From: Candidatus Gastranaerophilales bacterium
GTDB lineage: Bacteria > Cyanobacteriota > Vampirovibrionia > Gastranaerophilales > Gastranaerophilaceae
NCBI GenBank assembly: GCA_947630045.1
Contig: CANRGC010000006.1
Span: 41,245 to 105,244 of the forward strand
DNA: 64,000 bases
Reading direction: 5' to 3'
The notes beneath the pieces were generated by a model, which was not told where the DNA came from, searched no databases, and saw only the letters and a program-made list of their open reading frames with translations. Below, in pieces: positions 43,891 through 52,809 of the stretch (its first letter is position 1; every line of letters starts with the position of its first letter). The position numbers and the translations under genes are program-made.

Positions 43891-45423
43891 TTGTTTAACT
43901 ATAATCTTATTAATCCTGTAAATATTCATTATAGAAAATTTGAAGGTACTCAAAATCAAAGTACCGTAAATCCTGATGAGAAAAAAAGACAGCTAAACGA
44001 GGATGAGGAAAAAGAAAGCCAAAGAAGGTTTCCAAACGGCAACAAAGTTGCTATTGACTACAGAAACAATAAAATAAATATATCCCAAATTCTTCAAGAT
44101 TTCAGAAGCACAATTGCGGCAATAAATTCCCCCGACAACGTTAAAAAAGAGGTGGAATCTTATCTCGGGCTTGTTGCAAACGAGAGCTCAAAAGAAAACC
44201 CCTCAAGAGAGATTGTTGTTTCAAATTTAAAAAATGCCGCAAGGGTGACTGATAAATATATTCAGGACAGTTTAAAAAAGCCTTCAAAAGTTGTTGAAGA
44301 CTGGGTTGACGCTCTTTTTTTACAAAACGTAAATTTAAAAGCTGACCCAAACGAAGTAAATGAAGATTACAGAGTAAAAATTCCCGAAAAAAAACAAGCG
44401 CCCATTGATGAAAACGCTTATCAAAAAGCGCAAATTAACTATACAAGCGGAATTTCTCCATTAAAGCAAGACACCGTTTCTATATCTTCCAAAGATAAAA
44501 TTAGTGATGAAGAAATAAAAACGGAAGAATCTTATATTGAAACCCCAACCCCCACCCAAGCGGAAGATTTTGAAATTAACCCCTTTGAGCTTGAAGAAGA
44601 AATTCAAAAACAGGCGGAAGAAGAATATAAAAATGAAACCCCGATTGAACCAAAACAGGTTGTCGGTTTTTATTCCCCTAAAAATGCCAACGAAGAAAAG
44701 GCAAAAGAAATTGCACTTGAAGCAAAAAATATAGCTTCTGGCGGATATGACCCGACTTATGCCATAAAGCTTTATGATGAGGCTCTTGAACTTTTAGCCG
44801 ACAGTGATAATTCAAACTTAAAATCTGCAATTTATTTTGAAAGAGGAAAAGTTTTTGATTTGAATGATGATGCGGTTATGGCGCTTAACGATTATCACAG
44901 GGCGACAAAAACAGGCGACAAAAACCTCAAAACTCAGGCGCACATAAAAATGGGTAATATTTATGATGATTACGTACAGTTTGAACCGGCAATGGACCAA
45001 TATTCAAGGGCGATTGAAACCTCTGAAGAAATTGAAAACTATCAGGGAAAAACAAAAGCTCTAAGGTGTATTGCTTCCATGTTTACTAAACTCTATGACA
45101 AAGAAAACACAGAGGCTTTTTCCAATCTTGCAATAGAATCCGCAATTGAATCAAAAAACCCAAAAACAATTGCAAATACATATCTTGAGACGGCCGAAAA
45201 TTATAAATATATCGGGCTTGATTCTCTTGCCTTAAAAACTTACGGTTCGCTTGCGCAAGAAAAATCAGTTCAGGAAGAATATGACGCAATGGCAAAAAAT
45301 TATATGGAAGCTTCCATGCTTATGGATAAAAAGGGAAATAAACAGAAAGCATATGCCTTAATGCTTAAATCAAAAGAGTTTCAGAGAAAAGCCAGATACA
45401 TGCGCGCCTTCAATCAGGCTTAG
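43891..45423 (+). CDS. TPR-repeat protein of unknown function
   Basis: 510 residues starting with TTG at 43891 (GGGATATAAA upstream). Without signal or membrane helix. The first 200 residues are polar, with a run of Asn, Lys and Glu; the C-terminal half (about 260-500) carries six or more tetratricopeptide repeats (YAKIKLYDEALELL-like, NDYHRATKTGDKN, AMDQYSRAIET). The N-terminus (LINPVNIHYRKFEG) partly resembles that of the 40367 protein (INITSPVNFGAK). Probably a cytosolic scaffold; partner unknown. Confidence 0.7.
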   Translation: MFNYNLINPVNIHYRKFEGTQNQSTVNPDEKKRQLNEDEEKESQRRFPNGNKVAIDYRNNKINISQILQDFRSTIAAINSPDNVKKEVESYLGLVANESSKENPSREIVVSNLKNAARVTDKYIQDSLKKPSKVVEDWVDALFLQNVNLKADPNEVNEDYRVKIPEKKQAPIDENAYQKAQINYTSGISPLKQDTVSISSKDKISDEEIKTEESYIETPTPTQAEDFEINPFELEEEIQKQAEEEYKNETPIEPKQVVGFYSPKNANEEKAKEIALEAKNIASGGYDPTYAIKLYDEALELLADSDNSNLKSAIYFERGKVFDLNDDAVMALNDYHRATKTGDKNLKTQAHIKMGNIYDDYVQFEPAMDQYSRAIETSEEIENYQGKTKALRCIASMFTKLYDKENTEAFSNLAIESAIESKNPKTIANTYLETAENYKYIGLDSLALKTYGSLAQEKSVQEEYDAMAKNYMEASMLMDKKGNKQKAYALMLKSKEFQRKARYMRAFNQA

Positions 45424-45442
45424 TTAAATTAAATTCATCTTG

Positions 45443-45482
45443 TTTTAAAATTCTAACCCTTTAGGTTATTCAAAATTTTAAA
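45443..45482 (+). terminator. possible terminator of the TPR gene
   Basis: Imperfect AT-rich hairpin: TTTAAAATT and TAACC pair with GGTTA and AAATTTTAAA around CTTTA. Weak, with few GC pairs. Confidence 0.35.
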
Positions 45483-45671
45483 TAATCACATATTATGTTA
45501 TAAAAGACGATTTTTTTAAATATCAATATATAACAAGTATTGGAATTGAATTATTCTATATCATAGGTTAATTATATACGTTATTTCTAGAGTATTAAAA
45601 AAATAATAACTTATAAAAATGTTTATTGTGCTGACAAATCAAATATAATGGTATAAGATGAGGATGACCCA

Positions 45672-45989
45672 ATGGACTTAAGACAACTCATAGGTTTACG
45701 AATTAAAGAACAAAGACTTAAATGCAAAATGACACAAGCAGAACTGGCAGAAAGAGTTAATGTAGCGACAAAACACCAAAGTTGTATTGAAACGGGAAAA
45801 AACTTTCCATCGGCAGATTTGATTGAAAAGTATGCAAGAGTTTTCAAGATTGATGTAACCGATTTACTCACCATGAGCCAAGGCAAAGAAAGAAAAACCA
45901 TGGAAAAGGAAATTCTTGACATAATTAAAAATGCTTCCGATGAGGAGTTGAAACTTGCTTATAAAGTATTAAAAAGTATTTTTATATAA
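45672..45989 (+). CDS. XRE-family helix-turn-helix regulator
   Basis: Single-domain transcription regulator of 105 residues. HTH domain about 3-60: IGLRIKEQRLKCKMTQAELA, recognition helix VNVATKHQSCIETGK and LIEKYARVFKIDVTDL. The C-terminus is a short helical extension (EKEILDIIKNASDEELKLAYKVL). No ligand domain. It may autoregulate: a likely promoter (TTTATT, 16 nt, TATAAT at 45622-45649) lies immediately before it. ATG has GAGGATG upstream. Its 3' end overlaps aroB by 8 nt on the opposite strand. Confidence 0.88.
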   Translation: MDLRQLIGLRIKEQRLKCKMTQAELAERVNVATKHQSCIETGKNFPSADLIEKYARVFKIDVTDLLTMSQGKERKTMEKEILDIIKNASDEELKLAYKVLKSIFI

Positions 45990-47025
45990 CTTTTAAAATT
46001 TCCGTTTCGCTAATATCACCAGCAATCTTGACCATTCCTTTTGAAATCGGTAAAACTATTCGCAAATGCGAAGAGAGAACCTTTTTGTCTGATTTCATTA
46101 TTTTGAGGTACAAATTTTTATCAACATCAAGTTTATATAACGGCGCCAGATTGAATTTATCAATAAGCTCAAACCCTTGATTATAATAACTTTTGTCAAT
46201 TAAACCCAAATTATACGAAAGCTCAAATGCTGATTTCATGCCCATACTGACCGCTTCTCCGTGGGTATAAGTTTCAAAATTTGTAACGGTTTCAATCGCA
46301 TGAGCGAAAGTGTGCCCAAAATTTAAAACCGCACGAAGCCCGCTTTCCTTTTCGTCATTTGAAACAACTTCCGCCTTAAGGGCGCAAGCTCTGTATATTA
46401 TCTCTGAATAATCAGGGTTTTCGGTGTTTTTTAAATAGTCACACATATAAAAATCTTGATTAGAAGAACAGTTTTTTTCAATAAAACAATATTTTACAAC
46501 TTCTCCAAACCCTGTTTTTATCTCTTTTTCAGGCAAAGTTTTTAATAATGACGGGTCAATAAGAACAATATCGGGCTGATAAAAAGCGCCGACTAAATTT
46601 TTGCCGTATTTTGTGTTAAAGCCGGTTTTTCCCCCAACCGAAGAATCAACCTGTGCCAAAAGGGTTGTCGGAATTTGTATAAAGCCAACTCCTCTTAATA
46701 CTGAAGCTGCGGCATATCCCGCCAAATCTCCCGTGACGCCGCCGCCAAAAACAACGATTTTGTCTTTTCTTTCAATTCTTTGGCGCAAAAGTTCTTCCGT
46801 AATAAACTGAAAAGTCTCGAAATTTTTATGGTTTTCGCCGTCTTTTATAATAACTCTGTTTTTAAATTTTGAAATAAAATCGGGGTAAATTTTTGCAAGG
46901 TTGTCGTTTGTAATTAGAAAAAACTTTGTATCATTGCTCAAAAACGTGTCTATATCAGACAAAAGACCGTTTTTAATTAAAATATCATATTCTTTGTTTT
47001 TTGTTTTTACGCTTAATTTTTTCAT
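45982..47025 (-). CDS. aroB: 3-dehydroquinate synthase
   Basis: Second shikimate-pathway enzyme; cyclises DAHP using NAD+. 347 residues: GGGVTGDLAGYAAA (NAD loop), PTTLLAQVDSSVGGKTGFN (active site), and the zinc ligands in LNFGHTFAHAIE and ETYTHGEAVSMG. The ATG overlaps the aroK stop (ATGA). Last gene of the apt-gmk-coaBC-nif3-aroCKB block. Confidence 0.96.
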   Translation of the reverse strand: MKKLSVKTKNKEYDILIKNGLLSDIDTFLSNDTKFFLITNDNLAKIYPDFISKFKNRVIIKDGENHKNFETFQFITEELLRQRIERKDKIVVFGGGVTGDLAGYAAASVLRGVGFIQIPTTLLAQVDSSVGGKTGFNTKYGKNLVGAFYQPDIVLIDPSLLKTLPEKEIKTGFGEVVKYCFIEKNCSSNQDFYMCDYLKNTENPDYSEIIYRACALKAEVVSNDEKESGLRAVLNFGHTFAHAIETVTNFETYTHGEAVSMGMKSAFELSYNLGLIDKSYYNQGFELIDKFNLAPLYKLDVDKNLYLKIMKSDKKVLSSHLRIVLPISKGMVKIAGDISETEILKVI

Positions 47026-47525
47026 AAATTCGATATTATCCTGTCTGCAATTTTTTCCGGTTCACAATCGGCGTCAATTTCAAAATCTGCCCTTTTGTAA
47101 TATTCTTCCCTTTTTTTAAAAAGTTCGTTTAATTTTTTCTTCAAGTCGACATCCAAAAGAAGCGGCCTTGTTTTGTCTTCTTTAATTCTCTCATAAATTT
47201 TATCAGGTAAAATTTTTAAATAAACAATTTTTCCGATTTTTTTTAACAATTCATAATTGTTGTTAAACAGAATAACTCCCCCGCCCGTCGACAAAATCAG
47301 GTTTTCTTTTTCAAGAAGGCTCTCTAAAAGCGAAGTTTCAAGATTTCTGAAATATTCTTCACCCTTAAGTTTGAAAATTTCTGAAATTTTCTTCCCTTCG
47401 TTTTTTTCAATAACATCGTCCATATCTAAAAAATCAAACCCGAGTTTTTGCGCCAAAAGTTTCCCTGTGGTTGTTTTGCCGCTTCCGGGCATTCCGATAA
47501 GAATAATATTATTTTGAAGCTTCAT
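47022..47525 (-). CDS. aroK: shikimate kinase
   Basis: Phosphorylates shikimate at C3. 167 residues, typical. Walker A GMPGSGKTT, the shikimate-site DMDDVIE, the LSTGGGVIL motif and the lid KTRPLL. It overlaps aroC by 17 nt and aroB by 4 nt, so the three are translationally coupled. Confidence 0.95.
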   Translation of the reverse strand: MKLQNNIILIGMPGSGKTTTGKLLAQKLGFDFLDMDDVIEKNEGKKISEIFKLKGEEYFRNLETSLLESLLEKENLILSTGGGVILFNNNYELLKKIGKIVYLKILPDKIYERIKEDKTRPLLLDVDLKKKLNELFKKREEYYKRADFEIDADCEPEKIADRIISNL

Positions 47526-48615
47526 AATTCCTCAAGGTTTCAAGATAGCTGTCGCCGCCAAATTTATCAAGAAAAGCGTTTAAAATTATAATTGCCGCCA
47601 TATTCAAAGCGACTGTTCCGCAGGCTTCGACGGCACAGGTGTCAGCTCTTTCAAAGTGAGCCTGAGTTTGAGTTTTTGTTTTTATATCAACCGATTGAAG
47701 CGGTTTTCTCATTGTCGGAATAGGCTTCATGGCACAAGTTATAATAATATTTTCTCCGTTTGTCATACCGCCTTCAATTCCGCCTGCGTTATTTGTTTTT
47801 CTTGTTATTTTGTTGTCTTTATAAAAAATTTCGTCATGCACCATATCGCCTGTCAGGTTGGCGACTTCTTTTCCAAGACCGATTTCAACCGATTTTATTG
47901 CGGGAATGCTCATAAGTGCGCCCGCCAAAAGACCGTCAAGGCGCTTATCCCAATGAACAAAACTTCCAAGCCCGACGGGCAGACCCTCAAAAACAACCTG
48001 AACTACCCCGCCGAGAGAAACCCCTTCTTTTTTTGAATTTTCAATAGCTAAATCAATTTCATTTTCTTCTTTTTTGCCGCCAACGGAAACGGTTTTAAAA
48101 CTTCCATTTATTCCGAATTTTTGCAAAATGTTTTGACAAATTGCTCCGACGGCAACCCTTGTTGCAGTTTCTCTTGCGGAAGAACGCTCAAGAATATCTC
48201 TAATATCACAAGCTCCAAATTTTATACTGCCCGCATAATCGGCATGTCCTGGGCGGAGTTTTGTTATTTTCTTTTCTTCGATTTTTGATAAAATTTCAGA
48301 TTTTTGAGCTTCATCAAGGTTTGAAAAGTCAACTTTTTCAACACTCATGGGAATTTTCCAGTTTTCAAAATCTTTGTTTTTAATCTCAAGACAAATCGGC
48401 GAACCCGTTGTAACACCAAAACGAACACCTGATTTAATTTCAACGGTGTCGGTTTCGATTTTCATTCTTCCGCCTCTGCCTTTTCCTTGTTGGCGATTTT
48501 TAAGTTCGTTATTTATAAAATCAAAATCAAGCTCATATCCAAACCCAATTCCTTCAATAATTGCATTTAAACACTTGCCGTGAGATTCCCCCGATGTTAA
48601 AAATCTGATTGTCAA
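47509..48615 (-). CDS. aroC: chorismate synthase
   Basis: Last common step to aromatic amino acids, producing chorismate from EPSP with reduced FMN. 368 residues. I chose TTG 48615 (MTIRFLTSGESHGKCLNAII after the start) because AGGAG lies 8 nt upstream and the conserved N-terminus begins there; the frame opens 27 nt earlier. GRGGRMKIETD, RPGHADY and SSARETATRVAVGAI are family motifs. 12 nt follow the upstream nif3 gene. Confidence 0.95.
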   Translation of the reverse strand: MTIRFLTSGESHGKCLNAIIEGIGFGYELDFDFINNELKNRQQGKGRGGRMKIETDTVEIKSGVRFGVTTGSPICLEIKNKDFENWKIPMSVEKVDFSNLDEAQKSEILSKIEEKKITKLRPGHADYAGSIKFGACDIRDILERSSARETATRVAVGAICQNILQKFGINGSFKTVSVGGKKEENEIDLAIENSKKEGVSLGGVVQVVFEGLPVGLGSFVHWDKRLDGLLAGALMSIPAIKSVEIGLGKEVANLTGDMVHDEIFYKDNKITRKTNNAGGIEGGMTNGENIIITCAMKPIPTMRKPLQSVDIKTKTQTQAHFERADTCAVEACGTVALNMAAIIILNAFLDKFGGDSYLETLRNYEASK

Positions 48616-48626
48616 ATTAATCTCTC

Positions 48627-49364
48627 CTAAATATAAGTCCAAGGAACATGTTCATCTGCAATAATCGCTTCGACTCCCGCTTTTGAAATTAACCCCTGAA
48701 GTAAGGGCAAAACGGGAACTTCAGACTCAAAATGTCCTATATCCGCCGTGGCAAAGTTTCTGACTTCAAGAGCCGCATGAAACTTAATATCGCCCGTTAT
48801 ATAAAGGTCAACATCATAATCTCTTATTTTTTTAATATAGCTTCCGCCCGCACCGGCGCATATTGCGATATTTTTAACGGTTGTAACGCCCGAAGGGTTA
48901 ATTAATTTAATTCTTTCAACACCGAGCGCAATTTTTGCATTATCCAGAAAATCTTCAAGCGCAATTTCATCCTTAAGATGAGAAATTTTAATATAATCAT
49001 CAACGGTGATGAGGTTTTTTAGACCCAAAACGCCCGCAAGTGCGTCTGTTGTTGAACCGTATGTTTTATCAAGATTTGTGTGCGCCGAATAAACAGAGAT
49101 GTTATGTTTAATTGCTTCAATTATGACAGAGTCGTTAATTGCGCTCAAGCGGTCAAAAATTAACGGGTGGTGGGTTATAATTAAATCGCAATCGTTTGTA
49201 ATTGCCTGTACAAGGGTCTCTTTCGTCAAAGAAAGCGCAACGAGGACTTTATTTGTGTAATCATGGCATAAGTTTATTTGCCAGCCCGAATTGTCCCATG
49301 GCTCCATTAAGTCTAAAGAAGCGTATCTTTCAATTTTTTGAATAATTTCATCGGTTTTAATCAT
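48627..49364 (-). CDS. Nif3-like dinuclear metal-centre protein (GTP cyclohydrolase I type 2 family)
   Basis: 245 residues of the DUF34/NIF3 family, which binds two metals; biochemical role uncertain. Key residues: DCDLIITHHPLIFD (two metal His), SAHTNLDKT and the C-terminal DIGHFESEV. The ATG overlaps the coaBC stop (ATGA). Widespread in such operons; folate/tetrahydropterin or metal-chaperone roles have been suggested. Confidence 0.9.
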   Translation of the reverse strand: MIKTDEIIQKIERYASLDLMEPWDNSGWQINLCHDYTNKVLVALSLTKETLVQAITNDCDLIITHHPLIFDRLSAINDSVIIEAIKHNISVYSAHTNLDKTYGSTTDALAGVLGLKNLITVDDYIKISHLKDEIALEDFLDNAKIALGVERIKLINPSGVTTVKNIAICAGAGGSYIKKIRDYDVDLYITGDIKFHAALEVRNFATADIGHFESEVPVLPLLQGLISKAGVEAIIADEHVPWTYI

Positions 49365-50530
49365 AAAACTATCTCCAAAACAGACCTTGCAACTTCACTT
49401 TTCGGCGCATTTTTAATTTCTTTAATGCACTCATTTTTGTCAATAACCCAAACTTCGGTGTTATCTTTGTTTAACGAAGTTTTTGCCTCGTTTGCAACTA
49501 TATAGTCGCAGCCTTTAGTTTTTAATTTTTCAATTGCCGTCTCTATTACATTTTCGGTTGCAAGTGAAAAACCGATAACTTTTTGACCTTCTTTTTTTGT
49601 TTGGGCTATACCTTTTAGTATATCAGGATTTAAAGATAGTTCAATGTTATATATATCATTATTAATTTCAGATTTTTTAATTTTTGAATTTCGGTAATTC
49701 TTAACTTTAAAATCTGAAACTGCGGCAGCCATAATAACGGCATAAGCGTCTTTAAATTCTTTTTCCAAGGCGGAATTTAACTCATCTGCCGTATTAACAT
49801 TTATTACTTTATACGGCTTTTGAAACGGCACGGTTGAAATTAAAACAACTTCATAACCCATTTTATATGCTTCATCTGCAAGTGAAGAACCCATTTTGCC
49901 CGATGATGAGTTTGTAATGAAACGCACGGGGTCAATGTATTCTCTTGTTCCGCCCGCCGTAATTATTACTTTTTTGCCGTTATTTTTAATATTTGAATTT
50001 AAAATACAGGTGTCAAAAATTTTGTTAACATCTTCCATTTTGCCTATTGCCGTATATCCGCAGGCAAGTTCGCCCTTAATCGGCTCTATAACCTTAACTT
50101 TTATATCTTTTAATTTTTGAACATTTTCTTTAACAAACGGGTTATTCCACATTCCGTCATTCATGGCAGGAGCGACAAACAGGGGTTTATTTTTTCCTAA
50201 ATAAGCGCATATAATTGATGTTAAAAGATTGTCAGCCACACCGTTTGAAATTTTTGAAATCGTGTTTGCGCTAATCGGGGCGACAATAAAGATGTCTGCC
50301 CAATCGGCAAGGCTAATATGTTCAGTTTCAAGCCTTTTTTGAAACATATCGACATAAACGGGGTTGTTTGAAAGAGTTTCAAGCGTTTTTTCGCCGACAA
50401 ATAAAAGCCCTGATTCGGTTGAAACAACTTTAACACAAGCGCCGGCTTTTTTAAAAAGTCTTATGAGTTCACAGGTTTTATATGCGGCGATAGAACCCGT
50501 TATTCCGATTAAAACGTTTTTATTCTTCAT
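49361..50530 (-). CDS. coaBC: bifunctional phosphopantothenoylcysteine decarboxylase/synthetase
   Basis: Two coenzyme A steps. N-terminal CoaC half: GITGSIAAYKTCELIRLF, PAMNDGMWNNP and the reactive cysteine in GELACGYTAIGKM. C-terminal CoaB half: ITAGGTREYIDPVRFITNSS, then AAVSDF and KKEGQKVIGFSLATEN. 389 residues from ATG 50530, within gmk's last codons (11-nt overlap); the frame opens further upstream but inside gmk. Confidence 0.95.
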   Translation of the reverse strand: MKNKNVLIGITGSIAAYKTCELIRLFKKAGACVKVVSTESGLLFVGEKTLETLSNNPVYVDMFQKRLETEHISLADWADIFIVAPISANTISKISNGVADNLLTSIICAYLGKNKPLFVAPAMNDGMWNNPFVKENVQKLKDIKVKVIEPIKGELACGYTAIGKMEDVNKIFDTCILNSNIKNNGKKVIITAGGTREYIDPVRFITNSSSGKMGSSLADEAYKMGYEVVLISTVPFQKPYKVINVNTADELNSALEKEFKDAYAVIMAAAVSDFKVKNYRNSKIKKSEINNDIYNIELSLNPDILKGIAQTKKEGQKVIGFSLATENVIETAIEKLKTKGCDYIVANEAKTSLNKDNTEVWVIDKNECIKEIKNAPKSEVARSVLEIVL

Positions 50531-51101
50531 GATTAATCTCATATTCATAGACTGATTGAAGCTTGCAGCAAGCGCTTTGAAGCTCATCGTTTAAGATATT
50601 ATATTGATATTTATCAAGCATTTTAAGTTCTTCTCTTACGGCGTTCATCCTTTTTTGAACGGCTTCTTCGCTTTCCGTGTTTCTGCCTCTCAGTCTTGAC
50701 TCAAGCTCTTCAATTGAAGGCGGAACTATAAAAATTGTAATACAATCGGGAAATTTTGCCATTATCTTTTTGGCGCCTTGAGTTTCAATTTCTAAAATAA
50801 CATTAATTCCGGCATTGAGCTTTTCAAAAACGGTGTTTTTGTTTGTTCCGTATAAATTTCCCGAATATTCCGCCCATTCAAGAAATTCGTCGTTTTGAAC
50901 CGCCTTTAAAAACTCGTCTTTTGAAACAAAGATATAATCGACCCCGTTTTTTTCAGCGGGTCTTGGTTTTCTTGTCGTCATAGAAACAGAATAGAAAACG
51001 CCGTTTTTATTGTTTTTGAAAAAATCGGCTAAAATAGTCCCTTTTCCAACGCCCGAAGGTCCTGTTACAACAAATAGTTTCCCTTTTTTATTTTTACTCA
51101 T
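50520..51101 (-). CDS. gmk: guanylate kinase
   Basis: Phosphorylates GMP to GDP. 193 residues: P-loop GPSGVGKGTI, SVSMTTRKPRPAEKNGVDYIF (GMP-binding), EWAEYSGNLYGT and a lid LRGRNTESEE. It lies 9 nt after apt, another purine enzyme, and overlaps coaBC. Confidence 0.96.
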   Translation of the reverse strand: MSKNKKGKLFVVTGPSGVGKGTILADFFKNNKNGVFYSVSMTTRKPRPAEKNGVDYIFVSKDEFLKAVQNDEFLEWAEYSGNLYGTNKNTVFEKLNAGINVILEIETQGAKKIMAKFPDCITIFIVPPSIEELESRLRGRNTESEEAVQKRMNAVREELKMLDKYQYNILNDELQSACCKLQSVYEYEINHEE

Positions 51102-51110
51102 AGATTTTCC

Positions 51111-51632
51111 TTAATATTTCGCAAGAGCAAAAACTTTAACATCTTTCGGGAGTTTATCTCTGCCCTTAAGTTCTTCAAGCTCAATTGCAAAAGCTATTCC
51201 GGCAACAGTGCCTATTTTTTTAATCAATTCGCAAGCGGCAGCCGCAGTTCCGCCCGTAGCAAGAAGATCATCCACAATTAAAACTCTTTTGCCTTTTTCA
51301 ATTGCGTCTTTATGAATTTCAATTTTATCTGTGCCGTATTCAAGCGCATATTCTACGGAATATGTTTCGCACGGAAGCTTATTGGGTTTTCTTATGGGAA
51401 CAAACCCGCAGCCAAGACTGTAGGCAACAGGCATGCCAAAAATAAAGCCCCTTGATTCAATGCCCGCAACGTAGTCGATTTTGTCATTTTTAAACTCGTT
51501 TACGATTGTATCAATCATTATTTTCATCACATCGGGTTTTTTAATTGCCGTTGTAATATCTCTGAATAATATTCCTTTTTTGGGAAAATCGGGAACATTT
51601 CTAATTGAGCTTTTAATTTTTTCTATATCCAT
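51111..51632 (-). CDS. apt: adenine phosphoribosyltransferase
   Basis: Salvages adenine to AMP with PRPP. 173 residues from ATG 51632 (AAGGAT 8 nt upstream; the frame opens at a TTG seven codons earlier). IRNVPDFPKKGILFRDITT and the PRPP loop VLIVDDLLATGGTAAA are present. First gene of the operon; the next upstream region holds the divergent prfB. Confidence 0.95.
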   Translation of the reverse strand: MDIEKIKSSIRNVPDFPKKGILFRDITTAIKKPDVMKIMIDTIVNEFKNDKIDYVAGIESRGFIFGMPVAYSLGCGFVPIRKPNKLPCETYSVEYALEYGTDKIEIHKDAIEKGKRVLIVDDLLATGGTAAAACELIKKIGTVAGIAFAIELEELKGRDKLPKDVKVFALAKY

Positions 51633-51699
51633 AAAAATATCCTTAATTGCCAATTAAAACTATTTTATCAAAAAAATGTTTATAGTAAAATCAATAATT

Positions 51700-52798
51700 A
51701 TGGAAGAAAGTTTAGAAATTTTAAAACAAAAACTTCAAGAAATTGCCCCTCGTTTTAATTCGTATGCGAGGTGTCTTTGACATTGAAAGCTTAAAGAAAA
51801 AACTTGATGAAATTGAATTAAAAACAAAAGATGAAAATGTTTGGCAAGACCCCGATAAAGCCTCAAAAATTTTAAAAGAACAAAAAGAAATAAAAATAAA
51901 GATTGAAAGTTTTGAAAAAAATAACACCGTTTTTGATGATATTAAGCTTTCAATTGAACTTATGGATATAGATTTGATTAATGAGGCGCTGACAAAAGCG
52001 GATGAATTATTAAAATTTTTGGATAAGTTTGATTTAGAAAAAATGCTTTCTGATGAATATGATGAAAACGACGCAATTTTAACGGTTAACTCGGGCGCCG
52101 GCGGAACTGACGCACAAGACTGGGCAAGTATGCTTCTTAGAATGTATTCAAGGTATGCAGATATAAAAAATTATTCTGTTGAGCTTCTGGATAAATCTGA
52201 CGGCGAAGAAGCGGGCATAAAGTCTGCAACTTTAAAAATCAAAGGAAAATATGCGTACGGGTATTTAAAAGCGGAAAAAGGGGTTCACCGTTTAGTCAGA
52301 ATTTCGCCTTTTAATGCAAACGGAAAAAGGCAGACAAGCTTTGCCAGCATTGAAGTTACACCTGTTATTGAAGATTTTGAAAACAAAATTGAAATTCCCC
52401 CCGACGAAATAGAACTTGAAACAATGCGCTCAGGCGGTGCGGGCGGACAGAATGTCAATAAGGTTGAAACGGCTGTCAGAATTTATCATAAACCCACGGG
52501 AATTGTTGTCAAATGTCAACAAGAGCGCTCCCAGCTTCAAAACAGAGAAACTGCCATGCAAATGTTGGCATCTAAGCTTTTAATGTTGAAAAAAATGGAA
52601 CATGAAAAAAAATTATCCGATTTGAAGGGCGAAAATATGGATATTAATTTCGGTTCTCAAATCAGAAGTTATGTTTTTCATCCGTATAAAATGGTAAAAG
52701 ACCACCGAACGGGCTTTGAAACGGGAAACGTAGACTCCGTCATGGACGGAAACATCGAAGGATTTATTGAAGAATATTTAAAGTTTAATAAAATTTAA
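51700..52798 (+). CDS. prfB: peptide chain release factor 2 with programmed +1 frameshift
   Basis: Terminates translation at UGA and UAA. The reading frame from ATG 51700 stops at TGA 51778-51780 after 26 codons (…NSYARCL*), then continues in the +1 frame from GAC 51779. Joined length is 365 residues, the same as E. coli RF2. The second part has [15 protein letters not shown] and the catalytic GGQ in [15 protein letters not shown]. The frameshift is autoregulatory: it needs little RF2. hisS lies 11 nt downstream in the same direction. Confidence 0.96.
51767..51781 (+). promoter_or_regulatory. prfB programmed +1 frameshift site
   Basis: GAGG (internal Shine-Dalgarno) precedes TGT CTT TGA C. 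The CTT-TGA junction and spacing match the canonical site; the base between differs from E. coli, where GGGTAT CTT TGA occurs. Slippage on CTT moves the ribosome past the UGA. Confidence 0.93.
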
Positions 52799-52809
52799 GG
52801 AAAAAAACT

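Noticed and set aside
45424..45671. AT-rich 248-bp gap before the XRE gene as a possible origin or phage att site
   Set aside because: No direct repeats, DnaA-box cluster or integrase; only a weak hairpin and a promoter are visible.
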